This document shows positions 37,001 to 48,900 of a stretch of 64,000 bases of DNA, in pieces (positions within the stretch are counted from its first letter, which is position 1; the number at the start of each line of letters is the position of its first letter). The position numbers and the translations under genes were made by a program. The notes under the pieces are model-generated. The model saw only the letters and a list, made by a program, of their open reading frames with translations. It searched no databases and had not been told where the DNA came from. This DNA is from Cubamyces lactineus (taxonomy: Eukaryota > Basidiomycota > Agaricomycetes > Polyporales > Polyporaceae): the NCBI GenBank assembly GCA_022376465.1, contig JACDTU010000011.1:1240001-1304000 (forward strand). Direction: 5' to 3'.

Positions 37001-38034
37001 CAGACGTCCCAGAGCAGAAGTAGGACAAAAGCGCACCCTATGAATACTTAGGGTTAGATTACACTCTGGGTTAGAGAGTGGAAGAGGTTGGCTGGAGGCG
37101 CGCTTCGGCGACTAGTAGGGTGAAGACAGTCACTGCGAACGAGGACTCGGGGCGATGAGAGCCATGGACGAGCGCAGAGCAGAGAGTTAGCATTCTGGTA
37201 TAGCGTAGAGAGAGATCTGCCCATGCGAGGGCGAAAGAGCGAGTGTCGTCGTCGAGAGCAAGCTTGCCGTCGTCTCCAAAGCCACTCGCACACGCATCCC
37301 AGTGGCGAATAGACGCTCAGCCAAACAACGCGTACACATCAGCCACTTCTGTTCTCACATCAGTACACTCGGACTGTACCAGTGGCCATCAACGGGCAGG
37401 ACCTGGCAGGTACCATGCCATGCAGCAGAGGTCGAACAGATACTACTAGTAGTCTCCCCTCTGCAAACTCAAGCACGTCAATGAGCAACTTTGAGCTCAG
37501 TCCGTGGTGGCGCCGCGACAGGGCTGGCGCCAACGCAACGCGCCGCTTCTTCGCCGCTCCCGGACTCCTTCGACTCGTTCGCCATGCGATACGTGTACTC
37601 TCCTGGCTATGCTGCACGATGACCATCGACTTCGCACACGCCCGTTTACCACCGACAAGAGAGCACCGGTCTCTTTTGATTGACAGATGTCCATCATGCT
37701 GATGAACATTGCATCGTCTACTGCGGTGCCCTGGTACGTGATATCGATTGCCCTTCTTGAATTAATGGACGGGGTTCTCACTGCATCCTGCACACCAAGT
37801 TACATCCTTGGCGCATCCTTTGGCGTATGAGACACAATGACAAGCACAAACTATGATCGGAAGTCTCGACGAAGTATTGTTAGCAAGACGCTAAACGGCA
37901 GCCTGTAACGCCGTCCCAAAGCTGAGGCGGCCACCAGCACCTCCTTTCTACCTGTCCACTCCCGTCTCACTGTCTGGTCCCCATCCTCTGGACTCGCTGC
38001 CTACCGTTCTCGCGCAGGCGTCCGTGTGTCGTAG
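34048..38034. other. 4-kb gene-free interval
   Basis: The longest empty stretch between supported genes on the right half. Frames at 34.76-34.95 kb (minus, hydrophobic end) and 35.7-36.3 kb (plus, 193 codons) are open but lack domains, good starts or introns. Two TTAGGG-like words occur near 37,050 and 37,070. It could hold noncoding transcripts or decayed genes; I see nothing firm. Confidence 0.5.
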
Positions 38035-40166
38035 ATGCTGAGATACGCTGTGCCTGTAGTTCTACTATCCTTGGCTCTCTTTCATCCGTCATGGGCTGGT
38101 AATACGACTTGTGCAAGCGGACAATTAGATTGGTACACCAGCGTGGTTGGGGAAACGCCTTGTGAGTCTTCCTAATCCAGTGTCACTGTCCAGCGTGTTC
38201 TAATGCAGCTCCTCCTAAAGGCATGACGTACCAGAGACTGCGCCAGATTTGCGACAACGATTGTGAGTAGAGCGTACATGGGTCGGTTCATGTGCGTTCC
38301 AACAATGTCTATCTTCCACAGATCAAGTTCCCAACTTCCGACCCAACACGCCAGGAGATAACTGTGACAGTCAAGTCTGTAAGCCGCCTCCGAGTCCATG
38401 ATTCATGTGGATCTGTCTAACCCCCACGTTATAGCTTCATGCTGCTGCAATACAGTCGCGTTCCAACTGAGTATGCTTTGCATGAAGTACGTCGTCAAGA
38501 TTTCCGTAATGAGCTCCAAGATCCTCACGAATGCCGTGTGCCTAGTTGCCAGGAAGACCGTCTTGCTGGTGATCAGATCGGTTTTGATGCTGGTGAGTAT
38601 CTTGTGGTCTAACTTCGCGCATCGTTTACTTACGTTTGCCTCAAGCCCCAGGCACATATACTCTCTACCGTGCCTCCTGCGGCGCTGGTACCAATAATTC
38701 GTCAGCGCTTTTGCGTCTCCTTCGTTTGTGGAGACAACCCTCACGCCACCCAGTCTCCCGTCAGATATACAGACTGCAGTGTGTAATGAAGGAATTCGAC
38801 TGGATGACTACCTCTATGGAGGCTGGGCTGACGGTTCATGGTGAGTGGTCCTATACAATGTTTCATTCGCGGCTAAGCACGCTCTAATCATATGCCTTAC
38901 TAGGTTCTAGTCAGTGCACCTCTCGTCATCTTCGTGCACTCTGACATTAATTCTCGAACAGCGTGTGGTCGAAGGAAAATGCTGAACGCGATCACGCAGC
39001 CAATAACAACAATACCTTCACGCATTGCCCCAATCAAATTTCTCCATTGCCTACGCCGACTGTTCAATCGACCGTCGCTCAACAGAACACATCCAACAAT
39101 GGTGGCGCGTCGCCTGCAGCGACAACTTCGCCGGGGTCCACACCTGACCAGACGTCTAATACCCCAGCGGACAGGCCAGCAAACCAGCATACCACAACGA
39201 CATCTAGTAATCCTCAAGAAGCTACACCCAACGGTACAACCGGCACAACCGGCAGTCCGCTGGGGGCTCCCCCATCATCGAACAATTCTGACGATGGGAC
39301 TGAGTCGACGCAGCCTACCGCGATAGCAGTGCGTATCGTGCCCTGTGCTGTTGCGTTGACTCTACTTATATAAATTCCTTTAGAACGCTAACACTCTGAA
39401 CGATCCAAGTCCCACTGGTAATGCCACGAACAATGAGAACGACAAGAGTGGTGGGAACGAATCCCATACGACCTCAAGCACACCCGTGATCGTTGGTGGC
39501 GTCGTAGGAGCCAGCGTGCTCATCTTGTTGGTCGTCGGGGGCCTCCTGTTCTGGAAATGTCGCGGGCGAAGGACCCATACTCCTACTGGCGGTATCCGGG
39601 ACCCAGATCTTGACTACGGCCATAGTCCGGGGCGCAATCCATTCGATGACTCGATGACTATGGCGACACATCATGGCACGTACGCTGCCGTTGGAGGAGG
39701 TGAATGCATCTGCTGTCCACTGCTACGCGTCTCTTCTGACAGATCTCTGTTACCATCATGATCGTGCGCAGGTGGCCTGCAACAGACCTTCGCACCATTG
39801 CGTCAATATTCTGCCGATGGACCTGACGGTATCACCCCTAGCTCCAGCGCGTACTCGGCTGCCATCCCGGCCTCAAGGAACGCATCGAACGAGGATTCGA
39901 TGCGGCATACCGACGCAGGGGTGACTATCCCCTTGTTCCGCTCTCCATCAGGGAGACTCCCTCCAGCGTACCATTCATGGGAACACGAGTCAAACGCCGC
40001 ACGATCCCAGTATCAAGACAGTCCGCCAGAATCCCAATATCAGGCTAGTGCGCCCGAGTCGGTGTCGGTACCTAGTACGGCGTACGGAGGCGCAGTGGAG
40101 GCTCGTCAGCCTCTTGTTCCTGTTCGACACGATGAGAAGGCGGAAATGTTTGCTGTGGTCTCATAG
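38035..40166 (+). CDS. Cys-rich single-pass membrane protein, family member 2
   Basis: Exon 1 (38035-38161) encodes a signal peptide (MLRYAVPVVLLSLALFHPS) and the opening NTTCASGQLDWYTSVVGETP. Later exons carry MTYQRLRQICDND, VPNFRPNTPGDNCDSQV, CCCNTVAFQLSMLCMNCQ, GTYTLYRASCGAG, LPSDIQTAVCNEGIRLDDY, GGWADGSW and NNNNTFTHCPNQ. The boundaries use the same intron phases as member 1. A long Ser/Thr/Asn stalk precedes one helix (about 39486-39554, VGGVVGASVLILLVVGGLLFW) and a tail with RSPSGRLPPAYHSWE (PPxY at 39960-39971). This copy looks the most complete. Predicted type I surface protein of unknown function. Confidence 0.78.
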
Positions 40167-40986
40167 TGGTGGCATGCACACCCAATCTTGACATCTTGGT
40201 GCACACGGACATAGCTCTCTCGATCAGGTTTTCGTACTTACAGATATGTATGTATTCTGCTGCCACTTGGCACCAGCTTGGGCGAGCCTTACCCAACGAG
40301 TAATCTATAAACTACCGTAGAGCCGTTTGACAGCGACTGGGCGATGTGGTTGAAGCTGTCCAGTATAAGCGCCTGTCCTTTGAATCTAACATACCGAAAA
40401 CCATCTTTGTCTAGATCTCTTTCCCTCGTCTTAGCCAATTCCTCACACTGGCTCGGTTTGCTATATCGCCCCGCTCAGTCGACTCATTGAAAGTATAGTG
40501 ACAACTGGGAATGGATCGCTACCTTCCTTCTCCAAACTTGGCGCAGTACTCCTCGACATCGCACATGTCGACAGAACTCGGACGCTGCGACAATGCATAG
40601 CTGGTATCACCGCCGTCCTTAGAAAGTGCTCCTCGAGATCGCTCGGGAATAGTGAACACTTCCGTTCTTCCACTTGAGTACGGCTAGTTTCATCTGATGA
40701 TCTGTCCTCCTGTCTTCTTTGCTTGCAGTACCACATGGGTCAATTTCCATCGAGGAGACCACTCTGCGGCCGCGGCGCCGCGCCCATCTGTCAGATTTCG
40801 TACTCCTCATCATCAGAAAGTATTCAAAACAGCTCCACGCGGCTAGCTACAACTGCCCCTTCATCAACCCGACGTCGTCCTAGCCCCGTACCCTCGACGA
40901 TAACCATCTGGTTTTGCCGCACTGCGTGAGCGACCGAGCTTTCCTGCGCCACTACACGAAGAAGATCCCGAACATCTCCCGAATCG
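40167..40986. other. Intergenic between family members 2 and 3
   Basis: No gene supported. A frame on the minus strand at 40461-40813 has no recognisable domain. Confidence 0.5.
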
Positions 40987-42715
40987 ATGACGTCCAAAGT
41001 CCTGTGGAAACGGTTCGTCGTGGGCTTCTGGCTAGTGTCTTGGCACCTAGTATACGCTGGAAATACGACTTGCGCGAGTGGCCAATTGGACTGGTACACG
41101 AGCGTCGTAGGAGAAACGCCTTGTAATGGATCTCCGAGATATGTTTCCGTGAGGTAACTAATTTCGCACTTGCCCCTCAGGTGCTACCTACCAACGATTA
41201 CGACAAATTTGTAACAACGACTGTGAGTTTCTCGATGAACTTGCGATCACTGCACGCACAATAAGATGACACGTACCTCACCTACAGACCAAGTACAGAG
41301 CTTTGGCCCAAACCCCCCGGGAGACCATTGCGATGACCAAGTCGGTACGACATGGTGCTGAATTGTTGCTTGACTCCAACTGACGATATGCTAGGGGCGT
41401 GCTGCTGCAATACCGTCGCGTTCCAACTGAGCATGCTATGCATGAAGTGCGAGTGATCGGACTGAACATCCAGAGGTCTGGCTGATATCATGGGTAGCTG
41501 CCAACATGATTTACAAGCAGGAGCTGCAACTGGAATCGACGCGGGTCAGTTAGTTTATCCCGCATCGAAGATGTTCACTCTTCACACCAGTTTGATCGTG
41601 ACGGACGTCTGCGTAAGCAGGCGCTGGCACCTACAACACCTACCTAGCGAGTTGTGGTGCAGGTACTAACAATGCGTTCGTCTTTCCGGACCTTAAGGCT
41701 CGATATGCAGACTCATTTTCCGCTTAGCCTCCCTTCCGATATCCAGCAAGCTGTTTGTAACGAGGATATCAGACTAGACGACTATCTATACGGCAGCTGG
41801 TCGGATGGCTCATGGTGCGTGCGATGTTGTCTCGCGGAGTACATTTTGACCGATGATTTCCAGGTTCTAGTAAGCTCGTTTAGACTCTCAATGACACCAC
41901 GGGAACTAGACTCTCATATGCTCATCTCGCAGCGTTTGGACAAGGGAAAACGCAGAGCGTCAGCATGCCGTGAATAATAACAATACTTTCACTCATTGTC
42001 CAAACCAAGTGGCAAGGTCATCGACTTCGATATCAACGGCACCGCAGGCAAGACCGTCTTCACAATCGCCGCCGACTCGCTTATCATCTGAATCAGCGAC
42101 GGCCTCCGCTACAGCAGCCTTGTCCTCTGTGCCATTGAGCTCGGCGGCGCCATCCAACTATGAGTCAGCGGGAGGTGAATCAGTTGCATCTGTGAGTGCC
42201 TCCTCCTGGGCTGCGCACTGGCTCGACGTATTGAAAGGCATACCGGAAAGAGCACAATGCAACCTATCATTGAGCCGACGGACACCGTAACAAGCTTGGA
42301 TCCGAGCTCTGCTAACAAGTCGTCCTTTGGCAACAGCGCTGCCATCGGCGGTGCCATCAGTGCCGCCGCTATATTAGCCCTTGCGATCGTTGCAGCTGTG
42401 CTATGGCGTACCAAAGCCCGAAGGCGTACCGCGAAGACCCCTACAACAGGCGAATATGAGCACACAGCAAGCATCGTCGCGCCGTATGTGATGGTTAGTG
42501 ATGACCAGGGAGGTAAGTACTGCACCTTGTATCACCCAAACGACCGGCTCAGTCGTATGTACCAGAGAGAGCAAATGTCAAAGGATCTCGTCGCTTCAGC
42601 TAAGAAGGTTTCTCGTGTGACGCAGATTCGATCGATACGCGACTCTGTTGGATCTCAACTGTCTGACGTGTCTTTAAGTGCAAGAATTCCCAGATTCTAT
42701 TGTTCATCGTCGTGA
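40987..42715 (+). CDS. Cys-rich single-pass membrane protein, family member 3
   Basis: Exon 1 (40987-41122) gives a signal peptide (VVGFWLVSWHLVYA) and NTTCASGQLDWYTSVVGETP. The ectodomain repeats the family plan: ATYQRLRQICNND, NPPGDHCDDQV, CCCNTVAFQLSMLCMNCQ, IDAGAGTYNTYLASCGAG, LPSDIQQAVCNEDIRLDDY, SWSDGSW and NNNNTFTHCPNQ. The helix is at about 42341-42406 (AAIGGAISAAAILALAIVAAVLW), followed by basic RTKARRR. The cytoplasmic end is uncertain: one frame stops at 42715, and an alternative splice could reach 42923. Neither end contains the PPAY motif of members 1 and 2, so the tail is shorter or has changed. Confidence 0.7.
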
Positions 42716-43265
42716 TGAAATCTCGTTTCGAGGCGGTATAAATCGACTCGGAGGCCTAGTTGGAATGGTAACTACGTCCCAGGATTCGTTCATGCGGGGA
42801 ATTTGGGCCAGAACGTGTATGCGAGCGCATGCCTCTCGACTTCCTGCGATGCTCACGCAAGTTGCTGCCAGCAGCTGTGAGATTCGACGTGGAGGGGTGT
42901 GTCGAGAGCGTGCATGCGCTTAGCGAGGGCCTGAGAGAGTCGTCGAAGCGCGAGAGTGTGAGAGAGAACGAGCGCGTTTGCGCGTGTATTACAGAGCAAC
43001 GAGGGTAGGAGGTGGGGGGTTGCCCAGGTGCGACGGCGGCTCCCTGACCGCAATCTCGGTACTGCGCCATCCCTCGTCGCGATGTGACAGCGTTGGACGG
43101 ATGGGAACTACAAATCTCATCAAGAATGAGGAGGACAATCGTACTAGCGGGGCGATAAAAGGCCATGCATGCACGGCGTCCCACTAGGACCCACGCAGGC
43201 GGCTCGACGTCGACCTATCTCAGTGCACCTAGAGGCTGCCCATCAAGAGCCCGGAGGACGTACCA
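42716..43265. other. Intergenic between family members 3 and 4
   Basis: May hold the last exon of member 3 (to 42923). Otherwise no gene is seen. No signal-peptide exon for member 4 could be found here. Confidence 0.45.
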
Positions 43266-45277
43266 ATGTCGCAGGTAAGATCTCCTCAGCGTCCTTGAGC
43301 AAGCCTTCTGATCTTCAATCTAGTCGCCGCGCATACGATCTGAGGACTGCGTTGGCAGCCAGATGGATTGGTACATCAATGCCGTCGGAGAAACTCCCTG
43401 TTAGTGGTGGAGTCCCCGCTGTTCAAGAACTTACCATGACAGTCCACCTAGGCGAGACGTACCAGAACCTTCGCACAATATGTGATCCAAACTGCAAGTG
43501 CACTCTGCGATATTCTGAGAGTTCTCATCCGACTGTTAGCTGATCAGCTAAAATGTGCGGCCCCCAGATCAGCTCCCGCCACATGACTCCTCAACTGTAC
43601 CTCCATGGGATTTCTGCACCCCGGATTCCAGTACGTCTATAGCTAACTCATGCACGGCGCCGTGACATAAGCCACACGGTGTACTAGAAACGAACAAATC
43701 CCCGTGTTGTTGCAACCCTATTGCCTTCCAGCTCGATATGCTCTGTCTGAAGTACATGTTCCCGTCATCGATGTAACTACTTGCACATGTTGACCTCTCG
43801 CATAGCTGCATTACAATCTCTTCTAGCCAAACAGGTGTCGACGCAGGTATGTACAACTCCCAACCACACACTCGGTCCGACACTGAAATTCCTGATTTGC
43901 AGCCAGTAACGCGTTCCGAGACTACGTGCACAATTGTTACCGAGTGGACCAATTGTGCGTCGCCCTCTGTAGATCCACATAGGTTGTGGCTCATTATGAG
44001 TCACAAAAGCCTACTGCAGACCATACAAATACCGCCTTTCATTTCCCAATTGTACACATTCGGGACAAACAACACTTGGTGAGTCCGTGCGCAACCATGC
44101 CGATAATCTCCGCTGACGGTCGGATTCGTTCAGGATATAGTAAGCAGATGGCCTTCGAAACTCGTCGACAGTGTTCCCTTACATCCAGCGTATTCAGCGA
44201 ATCTTTCACCAGTAGTGCTGTTGCCATAATTGCTTCCCAGTCCGCTCCCAAGACGCAACCTGGGTCAGATTCAGACAGCCAGACAGTCTCGCAAACGAGT
44301 CTCCCGTCCACACTGGCCTTTCATACGACTTCTGTCCCCCAAGGGCCGCAAGGTTCCTCATCCACAGTCATCTCTACCCAAACGACTTCCCAGAGAACTG
44401 CTAGGGTTGTTGCTACGCAAACGGTCTCCCCGGCTTCACCTGCTGGAGGTGCTGGTACCACCTCATTCATTGTTTCGGTTACGTCCACCACCCTGACGTA
44501 TTCAATATTGTCGATTTTACAAGTAGGGTATCCGCCAAATTGTTTACTGATCGTAAATTCTGACGCCTTTTATCTGTGCGCAGTCAGACGCAACGCCATC
44601 CGTGCCAGCGCGCGCCGCATCGCTCCAGCACGCACACGCGGGCATGCCGACCGGTACCATCATCGGGATTGTACTCAGCATCGTAGCAATACTCGGGGCT
44701 GCCGTGCTCGCGCTATGCCTGGTACGCCAACGAGTACAGACTCGAAAACCTGGCGGCACAAAAGTCGTTGAAGATGAGCCTGAGGAGCCCAGAAGGAACG
44801 CGCGGAGCACCGACAAGTTCCCCTTCTTACCGCCGCAACCAAGTGAGCTCATATCATGCTTGCCCGTTGGATAGGGGCGGGGCTGACAGTTCCGGCGTGG
44901 ACCATCGAACATGCACAGCGACTTATCCGAGCTCGTTTTCCTTCGTTTCGCTACTACGCCGCTTCCGAACCCCCCAAACCAGCGAAACCCTGCAAAACCG
45001 ATACTCGGCATCCTTCGACCCCAACGCGATGGTGAGGCCGGGCATTCGAGGAGTCTCCTCCCTGCGGACCTCGTCGTACACAGAGCCGCTCCCCGAGTAC
45101 GGCGCCTGGGACGCAAACTCGATCGCTGCTAGCGTGGAGGCAAATACCGACGCGGAGTCGCAAGTTGCGGCGACTCGGAGGCTGGTCGATGGTACGCCGA
45201 ACTCATCTGTCACGTCTAAGCAGCGCCTTCGTCTGGACTTTGAATCGGGATCGGATACGCATACATCGGAAGAATAG
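43266..45277 (+). CDS. Diverged Cys-rich membrane protein, family member 4
   Basis: The ectodomain is recognisable: EDCVGSQMDWYINAVGETP, ETYQNLRTICDPN, CCCNPIAFQLDMLCLKNC and a GVDAG block, in the same order and intron phases as members 1-3. The usual signal peptide is missing: the only in-phase upstream start gives MSQ and then a short basic stretch. The second intron uses a GC donor (43494-43567). The DIQTAVCN and NTFTHC blocks are lost or unrecognisable. A Ser/Thr stalk, one helix (about 44656-44724, TIIGIVLSIVAILGAAVLALCLV) and a tail with EPLPEYG (45089-45100) remain. It is either a divergent member whose first exon I missed or a gene in decay. No frame-breaking stop was seen in the exons I joined. 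Confidence 0.5.
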
Positions 45278-45991
45278 AGAATTACCAGTACCGTTCCGGA
45301 AATCGCGGCCTGGCGGGCCTCGCTACATCCTAAGACGTCTGTGCTTCTCTTGTATGCCCGATGCCCCTATGGCAGTCACTGTACCATGATACCTTAGAGT
45401 GTTCTACTGGATTACCTTGCGCTCCCTTCTTATTTACTTTCTTGATGTTAACCGCTGACGATGCTGCAACGCTGCGCCGCACCGAACCCGAGTTCATTTC
45501 AGATGAGCCCTCTCATACTCGTCTAGAAAAATCCATAGCAACAGCGTCGCCAGGGAATCGAGGCAGCGTCTCAACAGAGCGACTCCGTGCATACACAGAT
45601 TCGAAAGCTTCGTGCTAAAATACAGGCGTTTTGACGAGGGCGGTGAAAGCCACAGACCGCAGTGCTCGTGTATCTACTGGGGAATATGGCTACACCGGTA
45701 CCGGAACATGCGGGGGGGTCGAGACTATATGGGTGTTCTACAACAAAAACAAAATCGAAAGCATCGCACGCAGCCTTTACGATCGGGAACATGCTAGTGT
45801 ATGGTGCGGAAAGTAGGCGCAGAACATCCGTGTGTACGTTCTGTCCGCCAGAGCTTGCTACAGTATGATGAGTACGGTGGGTGCCGGGTCTGCTATGGTA
45901 TATGCTGCTGCGGCCCATTCGAGTGTGCGTGAGATAGCGAAAGCGAATAAGTAAAAGGGAATTCAAGGGCGTGCGGGGTCATCTGGGCACG
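45278..45991. other. Convergent intergenic
   Basis: 3' ends of member 4 and the phytochrome meet here. Short frames at 45.57-45.97 kb on both strands show no domain. Confidence 0.5.
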
Positions 45992-48900
45992 TTAGAGTAC
46001 CTTGTGCTTCGGGCGGGAGAGCCAGCCGCCGATTTCCCAGTTGATGCCTGGGCGGTAGACGTCCTTCTCGCGCTGCACGGGGTCGACTACGCCCCGGAGG
46101 ATGGCGCGCAACCGCCTGAAGTCGATGGGCTTCAGGATCCAACCGTCCATGCCCAGCTTGAACAGGTCGTCTCGCTGGTGCTCGAATAGAGAGGCAGACA
46201 CGGCGAATATGGGTATGCGGCCGTTGTACTGGTGGGATATGCGATCGAGAAGTTCGAGGTCCTTCTCCAGCGCGCGGATGCGTTCTGTTGCCTCATACCC
46301 ATTGAGAAGAGGCATCCTGCGAGGCGCGTCAGAGGCGATGCGAGAACGTACTGCAGACCACCTACTGAATATCCATGAGGATGCAGTCGAAGTGGCGATC
46401 CGTTTGTATTACTTCGATACCCTCTTGTCCATTTGTAGTATTGACCACCGTATGGCCGTCGAGAGACAATCGCTTGGCCAGTATCATGCGATTAATGTCG
46501 TTGTCCTGCAGTCAATTCAACACCAGCAACCAATGTCTCCACCAAGCCATGTCGATGTACACACCTCAACTATCAGGATCCGCAACCTCGGCAGCGCCGC
46601 CTCCGACTGTGAACGATTCGACGGCGAGCGCTTCGCAGTTGGGGATGCCCTCTTCCGCTGGAGAGGCAGGGCGGTCGGGGCCGGTGGGTCTAGGTTGTAC
46701 CCATCGACTTTTACAGCTCTGAGTGGCGTTCCTGAATCAGTAATTTCCGTCTGTCCGCTGATGGGGGGCGGGCGACTCTGCGACCTGCGTACGATCACAC
46801 GGTCCTTTGACGAAGAACGCGAGTCATCCATATGGCTGGCCGAGAGAGCCTGTACTAGATCTTGGATCTCGGAGCCCCGCGACGCCCCATTGCTTTGCCG
46901 CGATAGCGATGAACTTGACGACCCAGACGAGAGCGAGAGTCTACTGCCGCCCGGGAAGTCTCTAGTCAGCGGCAGCAGGAACGAGAAGCGACTGCCCTGG
47001 CCCAGCGTCGAGTCGACTCGCAGTTGACCACCGAGCTGTTCAACAATTCGCGCCACTACAGCCAAGCCGAGACCTGCGATGCGTTCAGTCTTTCATCAGG
47101 CCGCAGATGAACACCTAACACATACCCAAACCAGGTGAATGCGTCCGCGGTGCCGTCTCGACTTGTTCAAATTCGCGGAATATACTCTCCAGCTTTTCAC
47201 TTGGAATACCGGTACCAGTGTCTGCTACGACAATCTCGACCGCCAAGTCGCCGCTATCGCGTAAGCCAGAGGGCTCTTCGAATGCCCGACAGATGACGGA
47301 GATCGAGCCCCGAGTCGTGTATTTGACTAGCGACAAGGTCAGTCGCGCATACAGCCACGAAGGGAGCGAGATCTTACGAGCGTTCGCTGTCAGATTTGCG
47401 ACGACAGTCCTGATCTTCCGTGAATCTCCGACCACCTGCTTGGGGCAGCCTGTGAGGCTGAGGACAAACTGAAGCCCGCGTCTCCGGGCTTCGTTCCGAT
47501 ACAATTGCGTGGCGTTCTCAATTGCTTGATGCAGATCGAACGGCTCGTTGAATGATGTCTCGTTTCCGCTCTCGAGACGCGTAAGGTCCTGCATACGCTG
47601 TCTATGAGCATTCTTATTCTGCGTGAACATGTGAAAGAAGGTACGCACAAGGAGATCGTTGATTGTGAATAATAAGCTCTGTTGAGGGCATTAACGACGC
47701 GTCCAGCAAAGTCTGGGATACAGATTACCTTGGAAGCAGCATGTGAATGGCTCAAATTTTCTCGTGTTTCGTTGTCAAGGGGGCCATTCATGGCCAGTTC
47801 CAAGTAGCTGTGAGCTTCGCATCAGCAGTTGTACCATGCATGGATCTCCGACGCTTACTTGATTATGTGGTTCAACGGCGTCCGTACTAATCGTCCGTCA
47901 TTCGAGCACTACTCGACACTGGATGAAGCCGAATAACACACCTTCGTGACTAGCGTTGGACAGGAGGATGTTGGTGAGCTTCGTCGTCTGCAACGCGCTC
48001 TCTTTCTGCCGCCACACTTCGATGAACTATGCGCCAATATCCCCAAATGAGCGTCCCCGATCGCCTCCATGCACTACGCCACGCACCTTCCCATAAACCA
48101 ACGCGAGCACACCAGCCGTCTCAATATGCTCGTCCGTCCACGCCCGGCACCGGCCGGCGACGGTCTCGGACCACGTCTTGAACGACGTCCGCGGTTCCAG
48201 CACGTTGCGCCTTCCGTCGGTCTTGTACGGACGTCCGGCCCAATTTACCTGTTTCGGCTGTCCCTTGCGCAGGAACGCGATGAAATCTCGCCCGCCCGCG
48301 GACAGAGGGACGTACAGTAAACCTGCGATGACTTCCAGACCAGTGGTCAGCTGCAGATCAGGATAATCCACGGTTACCGCCTGTGACACCTGGAGCGTCC
48401 TGCAAGAAACGGAAGGTGAGCACCTCAAAGTGGATCAGAAAGAGAGGTGATTTCGTTGACGTACGTGAATTGCTTCAACCGCAGGTACTCCGCCACGATG
48501 AGGATCTCCTGGCCGTGCTGGTTCGGGCCCAAGATCTTCGCGCCTTCCCCAATCACGAGCACGCCATAGTCCGCGTCGAACAGACCCAAGAGGTCGTCCG
48601 CGTTCGAGACAATGTACCCGCCCGGATGTTGGTCCGTGGGCATCGTGTTGATCTGCATATCCGGCGTCCGAGAACCCGTGAATTGGAACGTCCCTGCCAA
48701 ACAAAACTTATACGTTACCAGTTTGCGCGTCTGGAGGCGCTGCGCGTAGCTCAGCCGCTCAATGTTTCGCGATATCGACTGGCTGAGCAGCCGGAGCATC
48801 TGCCGCACAGGGAACGACACCCGCATCCCTTGCGGGCCGTACGAATGGCAGGCAACCAGCCCCCAGAGCGTTCCGAACGCGATAATTGACTGGTAGTGCC

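Noticed and set aside
37048..37074. TTAGGG-like words suggesting an interstitial telomere
   Set aside because: There are only one full and two partial units, not an array, in an internal position.
18798..45277. Receptor-like ectodomains as CFEM or LysM domains
   Set aside because: The Cys spacing (including CCCN and SMLC) does not fit the eight-Cys CFEM pattern, and the LDWY..GETPC block lacks LysM core residues.
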